DNA of 64,000 nt from the NCBI RefSeq assembly GCF_014643455.1, contig NZ_BMJM01000008.1, positions 62,001-126,000 on the forward strand, read 5' to 3'. The notes under the pieces were generated by a model. It saw nothing but the letters and a program-made list of their open reading frames with translations, did no database searches and was not told the origin of the DNA. Below are positions 22,141 to 32,279 of the stretch, one piece after another; position 1 is the stretch's first letter; every line of letters starts with the position of its first letter. The DNA is from Sandarakinorhabdus glacialis (GTDB taxonomy: Bacteria; Pseudomonadota; Alphaproteobacteria; Sphingomonadales; Sphingomonadaceae). Position numbers and translations under genes: made by a program.

Positions 22141-23487
22141 ATGCTCACAGTCCCCCAGGCCCTCGACCGTCTCGATTCCGCCCTCGCCGCCGCCAAAGCC
22201 GCCGGCGCCGACAGCGCCGACGCCATGTACGTCGGCGACGGCTCGACCAGCGTCTCCGTCCGCCTCGGCAAGCTCGAGGACATCGGCCGCAGCGAAGGCG
22301 AGGAAGTCGGCATCCGCGTCTTCATCGGCCACCAATCCGCCAGCGTCTCGTCGTCGGACCTCACCCCCCAGGCCCTCGCCATCGCCGCCGAGCGCGCCGT
22401 CGCCATGGCCCGCCTCGCCCCCGAGGACGAATGGGCCGGCCTCGCCCCCGCCGATCGCCTGCTGACGACGCTGCCGCAGGATCTCGATATCGACGATGGC
22501 CAGGATCCCAGCGCCGAACTGCTCCGCGACATGGCAATGGCCGCCGAGGACGCCGCCCGCGCCATCCCCGGCGTCACCAATTCCGAAGGCGGCGGCGCCT
22601 CGGCCGGCCGCGCCGTCACCGCGCTCGCCACCTCGACCGGCTTTCGCGGCGGCAAGCGCTCGACCAGCTATGGCTCGTCGGCGAGCGTCCTCGCCGGCGC
22701 CGGCGGCGATATGCAGCGCGACTATGCCTGGCATTCGGCGCGCCATTTTTCCGATCTCGAGGCTCCCGCCACCATCGGCACCCGCGCCGGCGAACGCGCC
22801 ATCCGCCGCCTGAACCCGATCAAGCTCGAAACCGCGCCGATGCCGATCATCTTCGACCCGCGCATCGGCTCGTCGCTCGTCGGCCACCTCATCGGCGCCA
22901 TCACCGGCAGCGCCATCACCCGCGGCACCAGCTTTTTGAAGGACGCGCTCGGCACCCAGGTCTTCGACAGCGCCATCACAATCACCGACGACCCGCACCG
23001 CCCGCGCGGGCTCCGCTCGCGCAGCTTCGACGGCGAGGGCCTGCCCACAAACCGCAGCGCCATCATCGAAAACGGCATGCTCACCAACTGGCTGCTCGAC
23101 GCCGCCAGCGCCCGCCAACTCGGCCTGCAACCGACAGGCCACGCCGCCCGCGGCACCTCGGGCCCCCCCGGCGCCGGCGCCAGCAACCTCCATCTCGAAG
23201 CCGGCACCGACACCCCCGCCGCCCTCATGGCTGGCATCAAGCGCGGCTTTTACGTCACCGAGCTGATCGGCATGGGCGTCAACGGCCTCACCGGCGACTA
23301 CAGCCGCGGCGCCTCGGGCTTCCTCATCGAGGACGGCGAGATCAGCGTCGCCGTCGCCGAAGTCACCATCGCCGGCAACCTCATCAGCATGTTCAAGGTC
23401 ATGGTCCCCGCCAACGACCTCAGCTTCCGCCACGCCGTCAACGTACCCACCATCCGCATCGATGGAATGACGGTAGCCGGTGCCTAA
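22141..23487 (+). CDS. pmbA: TldD/PmbA family metalloprotease subunit PmbA (TldE)
   Basis: PmbA/TldE forms a heterodimeric metalloprotease with TldD that degrades unfolded peptides and matures microcin-type precursors. The 448-residue length and the sequence fit the PmbA partner, which lacks the zinc-binding HExxxH of TldD: I see no such motif. Family landmarks are GSTSVSVRLGKLEDIGRSEG near residue 35, EEVGIRVFIGHQSASVSSSD, a central IIFDPRIGSSLVGHLIGAI near 240, and the C-terminal GFYVTELIGMGVNGLTGDYS with ASGFLIEDGEI. No tldD gene is nearby in this window. The start is ATG 22141. Confidence 0.92.
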   Translation: MLTVPQALDRLDSALAAAKAAGADSADAMYVGDGSTSVSVRLGKLEDIGRSEGEEVGIRVFIGHQSASVSSSDLTPQALAIAAERAVAMARLAPEDEWAGLAPADRLLTTLPQDLDIDDGQDPSAELLRDMAMAAEDAARAIPGVTNSEGGGASAGRAVTALATSTGFRGGKRSTSYGSSASVLAGAGGDMQRDYAWHSARHFSDLEAPATIGTRAGERAIRRLNPIKLETAPMPIIFDPRIGSSLVGHLIGAITGSAITRGTSFLKDALGTQVFDSAITITDDPHRPRGLRSRSFDGEGLPTNRSAIIENGMLTNWLLDAASARQLGLQPTGHAARGTSGPPGAGASNLHLEAGTDTPAALMAGIKRGFYVTELIGMGVNGLTGDYSRGASGFLIEDGEISVAVAEVTIAGNLISMFKVMVPANDLSFRHAVNVPTIRIDGMTVAGA

Positions 23488-23509
23488 CGGCAGCCACCCC
23501 ACCCCTACC

Positions 23510-23586
23510 CCGTCACCCCGGCTCTTTCTGCCGTCACTCCGGCTCTTTCTGCCGTCACCCCGGCGAAGGCCGGGGCCCATCTCCCG
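23510..23586. repeat. Tandem 21-base repeats running into a family B palindrome
   Basis: A unit of the form CCGTCACCCCGGCTCTTTCTG occurs twice in tandem (23510-23530, 23531-23551), then its start continues into a full family B element at 23552-23586 (CCGTCACCCCGGCGAAGGCC). The two upstream units look like truncated, tandemly copied family B left arms. Confidence 0.75.
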
Positions 23587-23636
23587 CACGCACCGGAAAA
23601 CGCCCCCCTCCCCCACAGCCACAACCTGACCCGCCA

Positions 23637-24470
23637 ATGCCCCCCCGCCGCCTAGAATCCGACCTCTCCGTCGCCATCCGCGCCGCGCACGCCGCCGGCG
23701 AACTCGCCCTCCGCCATTTCCACGCCAAATCCGAATGGTGGGACAAATCCCCCGGCAACCCCGTTGGCGTCGCCGACCTCGAGTGCGATTCCTACCTCAA
23801 GGACCGCCTGCTCGGCGCCCGCCCCGAAGACGGCTGGCTATCCGAAGAAACCGCCGACACCGCCGACCGCCTCTCCCGTCACCGCCTCTGGGTCGTCGAC
23901 CCCATCGACGGCACCCGCGATTTCATCCGCGGCCGCACCGGCTGGGCCGTCTCCGTCGCCCTCGTCGAAAACGGCGAAGTCACCATCGCCGCGCTCTTCG
24001 CCCCCGCGCGCCAGCAATTGTTTGCCGCCATCAAAGGCCGCGGCGCCCAGTGCAACGGCAAGCGCCTCCATGTCAGCGACCTCACCACGATCGAAGGCAT
24101 CCGCCTGCCCATCGACGCCGTGAACCTCACCGCCAGCTTCTGGCCCGAACCCTGGCCCGGCACCGCCACCGAAAAACCCAACAGCCTGGCGCTGCGCATG
24201 GCCAAGGTCGCATCGAACGAAGCCGACGCCTGGATGGAGGGCCGCACCATCGCCGAATGGGACGTCGCCGCCTCCGCCCTCATCCTCACCGAAGCCGGCG
24301 GCACCGTCACCGACCGCACCGGGCAACCGCTGACCTTCAACAAGCCCGATCCGGTCTTCCACGGCATCGCCGCCGCCACGCCGGCTCTCCACGCCGTCGT
24401 CCGCGACCGCCTCGACTATGCCCTCAAGTCGCTTGCGGCGGTGCGACGGGGGACAACCCCAACCGCCTGA
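23637..24470 (+). CDS. cysQ: Inositol monophosphatase family protein, CysQ-type 3'(2'),5'-bisphosphate nucleotidase
   Basis: This is a magnesium-dependent phosphatase of the IMPase/FBPase fold. The metal-site motifs are complete: WLSEETAD near residue 65 with the Glu, VDPIDGTRDFI near 87, and EWDVAASALILTEAGG near 208. The TWDKSPGNPV-like N-terminal segment (here EWWDKSPGNPVGVADLE) is typical of alphaproteobacterial CysQ-like proteins, which recycle PAP from sulfate assimilation; an inositol or other sugar-phosphate substrate is also possible. The 277 residues from ATG 23637 are of normal length. Its 3' end overlaps the convergent CoA-binding-protein gene by 47 bases. Confidence 0.87.
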   Translation: MPPRRLESDLSVAIRAAHAAGELALRHFHAKSEWWDKSPGNPVGVADLECDSYLKDRLLGARPEDGWLSEETADTADRLSRHRLWVVDPIDGTRDFIRGRTGWAVSVALVENGEVTIAALFAPARQQLFAAIKGRGAQCNGKRLHVSDLTTIEGIRLPIDAVNLTASFWPEPWPGTATEKPNSLALRMAKVASNEADAWMEGRTIAEWDVAASALILTEAGGTVTDRTGQPLTFNKPDPVFHGIAAATPALHAVVRDRLDYALKSLAAVRRGTTPTA

Positions 24471-24867
24471 TCTCGATCTTCGGGCAGCGATCCATCACCA
24501 CCTTCAACCCCGCCGCTTCGGCCTTCGCCGCCGCCGCTTCGTTGACAACGCCCAACTGCATCCACACCGCCTTCGCCCCCACCGCGATCGCCGCATCGAC
24601 GACCTCATCGACCGCCTCCGACCGCCGAAACACATCGACGATATCGATCGGCTCACCGATCTGGCTCAGTTCCCGCCACACATATTCGCCCAGCACATGC
24701 TCGCCGGTAATCTGCGGATTGACCGGCATCACCCGATAACCCTGGCCCTGCAAAAATTCCATGACCCCATAGGAAGCCCGATCCGGCCGATCCGAAGCCC
24801 CCACCATCGCAATCGTCCGCGCCCCACCAAGCAAATCGCGGATCTCGTCATCTGTGCTCAACGGCAT
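24424..24867 (-). CDS. CoA-binding domain protein (YccU-like)
   Basis: This is a stand-alone CoA_binding (Rossmann-like) protein of 147 residues. The diagnostic parts are IAMVGASDRPDRASYGVMEFL near residue 20 (nucleotide-binding loop), GYRVMPVNPQITGEHVLGE near 45, IDIVDVFRRSE near 75, and AVWMQLGVVNEAAAAKAEAAGL near 105, followed by MDRCPKIE. The biological role of YccU-like proteins is unclear. The start is ATG 24867 (MPLSTDDEI); the frame upstream of it is made of a family F repeat. The 3' end overlaps the convergent phosphatase gene. Confidence 0.88.
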   Translation of the reverse strand: MPLSTDDEIRDLLGGARTIAMVGASDRPDRASYGVMEFLQGQGYRVMPVNPQITGEHVLGEYVWRELSQIGEPIDIVDVFRRSEAVDEVVDAAIAVGAKAVWMQLGVVNEAAAAKAEAAGLKVVMDRCPKIEIRRLGLSPVAPPQAT

Positions 24868-24889
24868 AAAAACGCTCCCTCTCTCCAAA

Positions 24890-24930
24890 CTGTCATACCA
24901 GCGAAGGCTGGTATCCAGTCGTCCCGCCAA
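24890..24930. repeat. Dispersed palindrome, family F
   Basis: This copy of TGTCATACCAGCGAAGGCTGG with compensatory changes in both arms (ATACC/GGTAT instead of ATGCC/GGCAT) shows that the stem is conserved as a structure. It lies between the CoA-binding-protein gene and the GIY-YIG gene. A partial arm follows near 24961. Confidence 0.75.
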
Positions 24931-24970
24931 GCACCGCCCGCCGCCGCCTCACCCAAAACAGGATGCCAGC

Positions 24971-25321
24971 CTACACCGGCACGACACTATCCGGAAAATT
25001 CAACCGCAACCAATCCTCGACACCCAACCCCTCTCCAAACAACGTCGGCCAAAGATCGTTCCACTCCGGGTTAGCCGCCTCGATCAGTCTCAACTTCCAA
25101 GCCCGTTGCCACGCCTTGATCGCCTTCTCCCGCCCGATCGCCGTCGGCACATCCCCATGCGCCTCATACCAGACCAGCATCTTCACCCCATATTGCCTGG
25201 TGAACCCGGCCAGCACCCCCTCCCGATGTTCATGCACCCGCCGCGCAATATCGTTCGTCACCCCCACATACAGTGTCCCATTCCGCTGGCTCGCCATGAT
25301 GTAAACATACCCTTGCCGCAC
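24971..25321 (-). CDS. GIY-YIG nuclease superfamily protein (UPF0213-like)
   Basis: This 116-residue stand-alone GIY-YIG domain contains GYVYIMASQRNGTLYVGVTND at the start, which supplies both halves of the GIY-YIG signature (here VYI and YVG). RRVHEHREG follows with the conserved Arg/His region, then LVWYEAHGDVPTAIGREKAIKAW with the catalytic Glu. Such single-domain proteins are common, and their targets are unknown. I start it at GTG 25321 (VRQGYVYI), preceded by a G-rich stretch; an adjacent GTG at 25324 is equally possible. The open frame runs further back into a family F repeat, which should not be coding. Confidence 0.87.
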   Translation of the reverse strand: MRQGYVYIMASQRNGTLYVGVTNDIARRVHEHREGVLAGFTRQYGVKMLVWYEAHGDVPTAIGREKAIKAWQRAWKLRLIEAANPEWNDLWPTLFGEGLGVEDWLRLNFPDSVVPV

Positions 25322-25340
25322 CACGCCCCCCCTATCTCCA

Positions 25341-25383
25341 CTGTCATGCCAGCGAAGGCTGGCATCCAGCCTCCCCGCCAAGC
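25341..25383. repeat. Dispersed palindrome, family F
   Basis: It reads CTGTCATGCCAGCGAAGGCTGG and onwards to CCAGCCTCCCCGCCAAGCA. It lies directly upstream of the GIY-YIG start codon and is nearly the same as the 24890-24930 copy, including the flanking CCCGCCAAGCA. A half-arm (TGTCATGCC) recurs near 25411. Confidence 0.78.
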
Positions 25384-25426
25384 AAGCACTTCGAAACTAC
25401 GGTCGACCTGTCATGCCAAGCCACCC

Positions 25427-26455
25427 CTACAACCCGACACTCCCCGCCACAGCCCGCGCCACTCCCGCAAAAACCTCAGCCTGCGCCCCCTCCCCAGGCC
25501 GCCCCGCATCCGAAGCCAGCCGCAGCGCAATATCCAGCGGCACCCGCCCCAAAAACGCCACCCCCATCGCCTTCGCCTCGGCCTCAGCCCCGCCATGCCC
25601 GAACGGCTCGCTCGCCTCGCCGCAATGCGGGCACAGATACCCGCTCATGTTCTCGATAATCCCCAGCACCGGCACATTGACCTCGCCGAACATCGCCGTC
25701 GCCCGCCGCGCATCGATCAGCGCAAGATCCTGCGGCGTCGACACGATCACCGCGCCATCGGGCTTCAATTTCTGCGCCAGCGTCAACTGGATATCCCCCG
25801 TCCCCGGCGGCATATCCACCACCAGCACGTCGAGCACCCCCCAGTCGGCCTTCTCGACCATCTGCACCAGCGCCGACGACGCCATCGGCCCACGCCAGAT
25901 GATCGCCTTCTTCGGATCGGTCATCATCCCCATCGACAGCGCCTTGATCCCGTGCGCCGCCGCCGGCTGCAACCGCCCGTCCGACAACGCCGCCCGCCCC
26001 TCGATCCCCAGCAATGTCGGAACCGATGGCCCATAGATATCCGCATCGAGCAGCCCCACCGCCAGCCCCTGCCGCGCCAAAGCCACCGCCAGGTTCACCG
26101 CCACCGTCGACTTGCCGACCCCGCCCTTGCCGCTCGCCACGGCGATCAGTTTCCGTATCCCCGGCACCGCCGATTGCGTCGGCGCCGGCGCGCCCTCGCC
26201 ACTCGCCCGATCCGCCGTCAGAATTATCCGCACCTGCGCCACGCCGGCGACCCGCCCCACGGCAACCTCGACCGCCGCCTGCAACCGCTCCGCCGCCGCC
26301 TTGTCGAGCCCATCCACCGCCAGCACCAAGCCCACCGTGCCGTCGTTTTTCACAACGATTCCAGCCGTCCGCCCCACCGCCACGATATCGCGCCCCGCCT
26401 CCAAAGGGTCTGCAACCGCCGACAGCGCCGCCGTCACGTCATCCTTCACGCTCAT
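25427..26455 (-). CDS. apbC: Mrp/NBP35 family iron-sulfur cluster carrier ATPase (ApbC)
   Basis: This P-loop ATPase binds and transfers Fe-S clusters to apo-proteins in the cytoplasm. The N-terminal 90 residues form the MIP18-like (DUF59) domain. The deviant Walker A motif GKGGVGKST starts near residue 110, followed by GLLDADIYGPSVPTLLG and VVDMPPGTGD. The cluster-binding CxxC is in MSGYLCPHCGEASEPFG near 275. The length of 342 residues is normal. ATG 26455 gives MSVKDDVTAAL, the usual N-terminus. It is divergent from hflK with 114 bases between starts. Confidence 0.93.
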   Translation of the reverse strand: MSVKDDVTAALSAVADPLEAGRDIVAVGRTAGIVVKNDGTVGLVLAVDGLDKAAAERLQAAVEVAVGRVAGVAQVRIILTADRASGEGAPAPTQSAVPGIRKLIAVASGKGGVGKSTVAVNLAVALARQGLAVGLLDADIYGPSVPTLLGIEGRAALSDGRLQPAAAHGIKALSMGMMTDPKKAIIWRGPMASSALVQMVEKADWGVLDVLVVDMPPGTGDIQLTLAQKLKPDGAVIVSTPQDLALIDARRATAMFGEVNVPVLGIIENMSGYLCPHCGEASEPFGHGGAEAEAKAMGVAFLGRVPLDIALRLASDAGRPGEGAQAEVFAGVARAVAGSVGL

Positions 26456-26569
26456 TCGAATGCTTCCCGAAATGGTCGCGGGCGGCAGCGACAATCGTGC
26501 GCCCTCGCAATCCATGATTACGGAACGTATATAGCGTGGGCGTGTACGATGACGAGACCTGGAAACCGG

Positions 26570-27739
<1,170 letters not shown>

Positions 27740-27742
27740 GGC

Positions 27743-28588
27743 ATGACTTTGTTCCGCAACCCCATCGCCTGGGCCGTTCTCGCCTTCGCCGCCGTCGTCG
27801 TCCTCATGGGCACGTTCTACACGGTCCATGAAACCCGGCAGGTCGTCGTCCTGCGCCTCGGCAAGCCCGAGCGCATCGTCAACGCCTACAACCCCAACGC
27901 TGCCTTCGGCACGTCGGGCGCCGGCCTCGTCGCCAAGGTGCCGTTCATCGAAACCGCCACTTTCGTCGACAAGCGCGTGCTCAACCTCGACATGGAACAG
28001 CAGACGGTGCTCACCACCGACCAGCTGCGCCTCGTCGTCGATGCCTTCGCCCGCTTCCGCATCACCGATCCGCTGCGCATGGTGCAGACGGTGGGTACGG
28101 AGGCCAACGCCGCCGACGCCCTCAAGCGCATTCTCGCCTCCAAGATGCGCAACGAGCTCGGCAAGCAGCCGTTCGCCTCGCTGCTCAGCCCCGAACGCAC
28201 CGAGATGATGGAGGAGATCCAGACGACGGTGAACCGTCAGGCCCGCCAGTACGGCGCCGAGATCATCGACGTCCGCATCAAGCGCGCCGACCTGCCCAGC
28301 GGCACGCCGCTCGAATCCGCTTTCCTGCGGATGCGTTCGGCGCGCCAGCAGGAGGCTGCGACCATTCGCGCTCAGGGCCTAAAGCAAGCCCAGCTGGTCC
28401 GCGCCAAGGCCGACGCCGAAGCCGCCAACACCTATGCCGCGAGCTTTGGCCAGGACCCTGAATTCTTTGCCTTTTACCGGGCAATGCAGGCTTATCGCAC
28501 GACCTTTACCGACGACAGCTCGACCGTCGTGCTGTCATCGAACAATGAATTCCTCCGCGAATTCGAAGGCCGGCGCGGCAATCGTTGA
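27743..28588 (+). CDS. hflC: FtsH protease modulator HflC
   Basis: This is the SPFH partner of HflK. An N-terminal membrane anchor (AWAVLAFAAVVVLMGTFYTV, residues about 8-28) precedes the SPFH domain, which begins ETRQVVVLRLGKPERIV. NLDMEQQTVLTTDQLRLVVDAFARF and EIIDVRIKRADLP are conserved HflC stretches, and a Glu/Ala-rich helix closes with FFAFYRAMQAY. At 281 residues the length is normal. It sits three bases after the hflK stop, as expected for a complex made in fixed ratio, and a hairpin follows at 28594-28620. Confidence 0.94.
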   Translation: MTLFRNPIAWAVLAFAAVVVLMGTFYTVHETRQVVVLRLGKPERIVNAYNPNAAFGTSGAGLVAKVPFIETATFVDKRVLNLDMEQQTVLTTDQLRLVVDAFARFRITDPLRMVQTVGTEANAADALKRILASKMRNELGKQPFASLLSPERTEMMEEIQTTVNRQARQYGAEIIDVRIKRADLPSGTPLESAFLRMRSARQQEAATIRAQGLKQAQLVRAKADAEAANTYAASFGQDPEFFAFYRAMQAYRTTFTDDSSTVVLSSNNEFLREFEGRRGNR

Positions 28589-28593
28589 TGAAT

Positions 28594-28620
28594 TACGGGC
28601 GGCAATGGGCGCCGCCCGTA
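28594..28620 (+). terminator. Perfect 10-bp hairpin after hflC
   Basis: TACGGGCGGC at 28594-28603 pairs exactly with GCCGCCCGTA at 28611-28620 around a 7-base loop. It starts six bases after the hflC stop. No T-tract follows, so it may be a weak terminator, an mRNA 3' stabiliser, or a separator between hflKC and degP. Confidence 0.6.
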
Positions 28621-28781
28621 CATCATTCAGCAAAGCCGGGTCCGTATCGTTCATCGCGCGTTAGTATCGAAAGAGCCATTTGAGCGACATTATCGGTGCC
28701 ATCTTGTTTCCGGGACCTGCCCGGGCCAGGCTGGCACCACAAATCATAGCCCCGGTCCAGACCTGAAAGGTTCGCCCAATC

Positions 28782-30356
28782 GTGCGTATCGTCCGCAGCC
28801 TCCTCTCCGCCGCCGCCCTGCTCGGGGGCGCCGCCGCCGTTTTGGCGCCTGCCTTCGCCCAGACCACCGCGCCCGTCGTCGCCGGCCAGCCCGCTCAGAA
28901 CGCGACCCCGCCCGCCGCGCCGATCGCGCCTCCCGGCGGCGCCCCGCGCAGCTTCGCCGATCTCACCAGCCGGCTATCGCCCGCCGTCGTCAACGTCTCG
29001 ACCACCCAAAAGGTCGAAGTCGGCAAGCTGCGCGGCGGCGCGCCATCGTCGCCGCTCGAGGAACTCTTCCGCCGCTTCCAGGAGCAGCAAGGCGATGCCG
29101 GCGAGCCCGTCACGCGCGAAGCGACCTCGCTCGGCTCGGGCTTCATCATCGATCCCGCCGGCTATATCGTCACCAACAACCACGTCATCTCGGCCGGCGA
29201 GGGTGCCGGCAAGGACGCCGTCGACACCATCACCGTCACGCTTTCGGATCGCCGCGAATACAAGGCCAAGGTCATCGGCCGCGACGCGCTGACCGACATG
29301 GCGCTGCTCAAGATCGAGGGCACCAACCTGCCCTTCGTGAAGTTCGGCAACTCCAAGGACGTCCGCGTCGGTGACTGGGCGATCGCCATCGGCAACCCCT
29401 TCGGCCTCGGCGGCACCGTCACTGCCGGCATCGTTTCCGCCCTCCACCGCAACATCGGTTCGGGCCAGTACGACCGCTACATTCAGACCGACGCCTCGAT
29501 CAACCAAGGCAACTCGGGTGGCCCGCTGTTCGATCTCGATGGCAACGTCATCGGCATCAACACCGCGATCTTCTCGCCCACCGGCGGCAACGTCGGCCTA
29601 GGCTTCTCGATCCCGGCCGAACTCGCCTTTCCGGTCATCCAGCAACTCCGCGCCACCGGCACCGTCAAGCGCGGCTACCTCGGCGTCGGCATCCAGCCCT
29701 TGACCACCGACATCGCAGCCGGTCTCGGCCTGCCCAAGGATCGCGGCGAAATCGTCGCCTCGATCGAGGCCTCGGGCCCCGCCGCGCGCGCCGGCATCAA
29801 GCAGGGCGATGTGATCGTCAAGATCAACAACGCCGACGTCACCTATGACAACACCCTGTCGTACGTCGTCGCCAACACGCCGATCGGCGCCAATGTGCCG
29901 ATCGAGCTGATCCGCGACGGCCAACGCCGCACCATTAACGCCGTCATCGCCCAGCGCCCGGCCGAATCGATCGTCCAGGCGCGCGCCGGCCTCAAGTCCG
30001 AAGGCGACGAAGCCACCGACACCAAGGCCCCCGGCGCCGAATCCGCCAAGCAGAGCCTCGGCATCACCCTGCAGCCGCTGACCGCCGAACTGCGCCAGCA
30101 GCTCCGCATCACCGATGCCGTCAAGGGCGTCGTCATCGCCGGCATCACGCCGGGCAGCGACGCCGCGACCAACGGACTCCAGCGCGGCGACATCATCCTG
30201 CAGATCAACCAGCGCCCGACGGTAACCCCCGCCGAAGCCGCCGCCGCCGTCGACCTCGCCCGCAAGGCCGGCCGCGACACCGTTCTCCTCCTCGTCCAGC
30301 GCGGCGCCCTCCCCCCCCGCTACGTCGGCATCAAACTTAACACCGACAAAAAATGA
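28782..30356 (+). CDS. degP: Do-family periplasmic serine protease DegP/HtrA
   Basis: This periplasmic quality-control protease/chaperone is 524 residues long. The signal peptide (residues 1-27) ends LAPAFAQ. The trypsin-like domain has the full triad: His in VTNNHVIS near 129, Asp in DALTDMALLK near 171, and Ser in NQGNSGGPLFD near 243. Two PDZ domains follow, about 293-390 (GYLGVGIQPLT) and 425-515 (LGITLQPLT, GVVIAGITPGSDAA). The start is GTG 28782. It follows hflKC, as in many alphaproteobacteria, so these three genes form a membrane and envelope proteostasis block, though a hairpin and 190 bases suggest its own promoter. Confidence 0.94.
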   Translation: MRIVRSLLSAAALLGGAAAVLAPAFAQTTAPVVAGQPAQNATPPAAPIAPPGGAPRSFADLTSRLSPAVVNVSTTQKVEVGKLRGGAPSSPLEELFRRFQEQQGDAGEPVTREATSLGSGFIIDPAGYIVTNNHVISAGEGAGKDAVDTITVTLSDRREYKAKVIGRDALTDMALLKIEGTNLPFVKFGNSKDVRVGDWAIAIGNPFGLGGTVTAGIVSALHRNIGSGQYDRYIQTDASINQGNSGGPLFDLDGNVIGINTAIFSPTGGNVGLGFSIPAELAFPVIQQLRATGTVKRGYLGVGIQPLTTDIAAGLGLPKDRGEIVASIEASGPAARAGIKQGDVIVKINNADVTYDNTLSYVVANTPIGANVPIELIRDGQRRTINAVIAQRPAESIVQARAGLKSEGDEATDTKAPGAESAKQSLGITLQPLTAELRQQLRITDAVKGVVIAGITPGSDAATNGLQRGDIILQINQRPTVTPAEAAAAVDLARKAGRDTVLLLVQRGALPPRYVGIKLNTDKK

Positions 30357-30362
30357 CCCCTT

Positions 30363-30502
30363 GCCCTCCCCCTAGAGGGGGGAGGTCGAGAGACGCCTCT
30401 TGGCGGCCCGGGTGGGGGTGTCCCCCTCCCCAGCACAAGCAAAATCCCTCTCCCCTCGCGGGAGAGGGAGACTCGCCGCTTCGGCGAGCGGGGTGAGGGG
30501 CA
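30363..30502. repeat. Dispersed repeats, families C and D in tandem
   Basis: The 239-base degP-DUF853 gap holds a family C element (30363-30430; CCCTAGAGGGGGGAGG, then GGCCCGGGTGGGGGTGTCC) followed by a family D element (30446-30500; CTCGCGGGAGAGGGAGACTC, then CGGCGAGCGGGGTGAGGG). The rest is unremarkable, and I see no gene in it. Confidence 0.8.
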
Positions 30503-30595
30503 GGCTCTTCCCGAAGTAAGTCACCCCGCCCAACTCCGATTGAGCCCCCCCAAAAAACCCGCTATCCCCCTCCCCACACCAGGGGACCCGCGCAA

Positions 30596-32161
30596 ATGGC
30601 CGACAGCATCTTCATCGGAAAAGGCGAGGACTCCCCCCAGGCCCTCGTCCTCAAGCGAGCCAACCGCCACGGGCTCATCGCCGGCGCCACCGGCACCGGA
30701 AAAACCGTCACCCTGCAAACCCTCGCCGAAGGCTTCAGCCGCGAAGGCGTCCCCGTCTTCCTCTCCGACGTAAAGGGCGACATCGCCGGCATGGCGATGA
30801 AGGGCTCCGATGCCGCCGCCTGGACCGGGCAACGCGCCGCTGAAATCGGCATCACCGACTATGACTATGCCGCCAACCCCGTGGTCTTCTGGGACCTGTT
30901 CGGCGAGCAAGGCCACCCCATCCGCGCCACCATCTCCGAACTTGGGCCGCTGCTCCTCGCCCGCCTGATGGGCCTCAACGAAACCCAGGAAGGCGTGCTC
31001 AGCATCGCCTTCAAATACGCCGACGACCTCGGGCTCCTGCTCCTCGATCTCAAGGACCTGCAATCCATGCTGTCCTTCTGCGCCGACAACGCCGCCGAGC
31101 TCAGCACCAGATACGGCAATGTCTCCAAGGCCAGCGTCGGCAGCATCCAGCGCCAGCTGCTCCAGCTCGACACCCAAGGCGGCGCCTATTTCTTCGCCGA
31201 ACCCGCCCTCGACATCACCGATTTCATCAAGACCGACGCCCAAGGCCGCGGCCAGGTCAACGTCCTCGCCGCCGACCGCCTGATGCAGAGCCCACGCCTC
31301 TACGCCACCTTCCTGCTCTGGCTGCTTTCCGAACTCTTCGAGACCCTCCCCGAAATCGGCGACCCCGAAAAACCCAAATTGGTGTTCTTCTTCGACGAAG
31401 CCCACCTCCTGTTCGACGAAGCCCCCGACGCGCTGATGGACAAGATCGAGCAGGTCGTCCGCCTCGTCCGTTCCAAGGGCGTCGGCGTTTATTTCATCAG
31501 CCAGAACCCCATCGACATCCCCGAAAAGATCGCCGGCCAACTCGGCAACCGCGTCCAGCACGCGCTGCGCGCCTTCACCCCGCGCGACCAGCGCGCCATC
31601 AAGGCAGCGTCCGAAACCTTCCGCGCCAACCCGAAACTCGATCTCGTCACCGCCATCACCGAACTGAAAGTCGGCGAGGCCCTGGTCTCGCTGCTGATGG
31701 CCGACGGCGCCCCGACCCCCGTCGAACGCACCATGATCGCCCCGCCCCGCAGCCGCGTCGGCCCGCTGACGAAAGACGAGCGCGCCACCCTCATCAACGC
31801 CTCGCCCTTCGCCGGCAAATACGACGACGCCGTCGATCGCGAATCCGCCTATGAAAAGCTCCTGACCCGCGCCGCCGACACCGCCGCCCGCACCGAAGCC
31901 GAAAAAGCCGCCGCCCTCCAGGCCAAGCTCGACGAACGCGCCGCCGTAGAAGCCGACAAGGCCGCCGTCGCCGCCGCCAAGCTCGCCGCCCGCGAAAGCG
32001 CCGCCGCCGCCCGCGTCGCCGCCCGCCCCCAGCCCAAAAGCTTCACCGAAAAAATGATCGAATCCACGGCGCGATCCGCCGCCACCAGCGTCGGCCGCCA
32101 ACTCGGCGGCAGCTTCGGCTCGAAACTCCTCCGCGGCCTCCTCGGCAGCCTGATGAAGTAA
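30596..32161 (+). CDS. HerA-like ATPase, DUF853 family (YjgR-like)
   Basis: This cytoplasmic P-loop ATPase of 521 residues belongs to the HerA/FtsK-like family annotated as DUF853. Walker A is [11 protein letters not shown] near residue 28 and Walker B is [18 protein letters not shown] near 262. Other landmarks are [13 protein letters not shown] near 60, [14 protein letters not shown], a sensor-like [15 protein letters not shown] near 300, and [16 protein letters not shown]. The C-terminal tail is an Ala/Lys/Glu-rich coiled coil ending in a Gly-rich segment. HerA proteins act on DNA ends, but the function of this family in bacteria is not established. The gene stands alone between repeat clusters. 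Confidence 0.88.
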   Translation: MADSIFIGKGEDSPQALVLKRANRHGLIAGATGTGKTVTLQTLAEGFSREGVPVFLSDVKGDIAGMAMKGSDAAAWTGQRAAEIGITDYDYAANPVVFWDLFGEQGHPIRATISELGPLLLARLMGLNETQEGVLSIAFKYADDLGLLLLDLKDLQSMLSFCADNAAELSTRYGNVSKASVGSIQRQLLQLDTQGGAYFFAEPALDITDFIKTDAQGRGQVNVLAADRLMQSPRLYATFLLWLLSELFETLPEIGDPEKPKLVFFFDEAHLLFDEAPDALMDKIEQVVRLVRSKGVGVYFISQNPIDIPEKIAGQLGNRVQHALRAFTPRDQRAIKAASETFRANPKLDLVTAITELKVGEALVSLLMADGAPTPVERTMIAPPRSRVGPLTKDERATLINASPFAGKYDDAVDRESAYEKLLTRAADTAARTEAEKAAALQAKLDERAAVEADKAAVAAAKLAARESAAAARVAARPQPKSFTEKMIESTARSAATSVGRQLGGSFGSKLLRGLLGSLMK

Positions 32162-32162
32162 A

Positions 32163-32255
32163 AACTCCCCTCCCTTCTTCAAGGGAGGGGCTGGGGGTGG
32201 GTGAGTCTTCTCTTACGTCCCCCCTCCCTACTTCTAGGGAGGGGTCGGGGGCGGG
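32163..32255. repeat. Two dispersed repeats, family G
   Basis: Two copies of the pattern CCCTCC-CTTC-AAGGGAGGGG followed by a G-rich tail lie at 32163-32205 and 32219-32255 in the gap between the convergent DUF853 and DUF3035 genes. A third copy is at 46855-46897. Each can form a short hairpin. Confidence 0.7.
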
Positions 32256-32279
32256 TCCTTACTTACTTCTCACCCAGAA

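Noticed and set aside
25322-25381. Longer N-terminus of the GIY-YIG protein
   Set aside because: The extra residues (MAGRLDASLRWHDS) are simply the translation of a family F repeat; the same peptide appears at the CoA-binding-protein gene.
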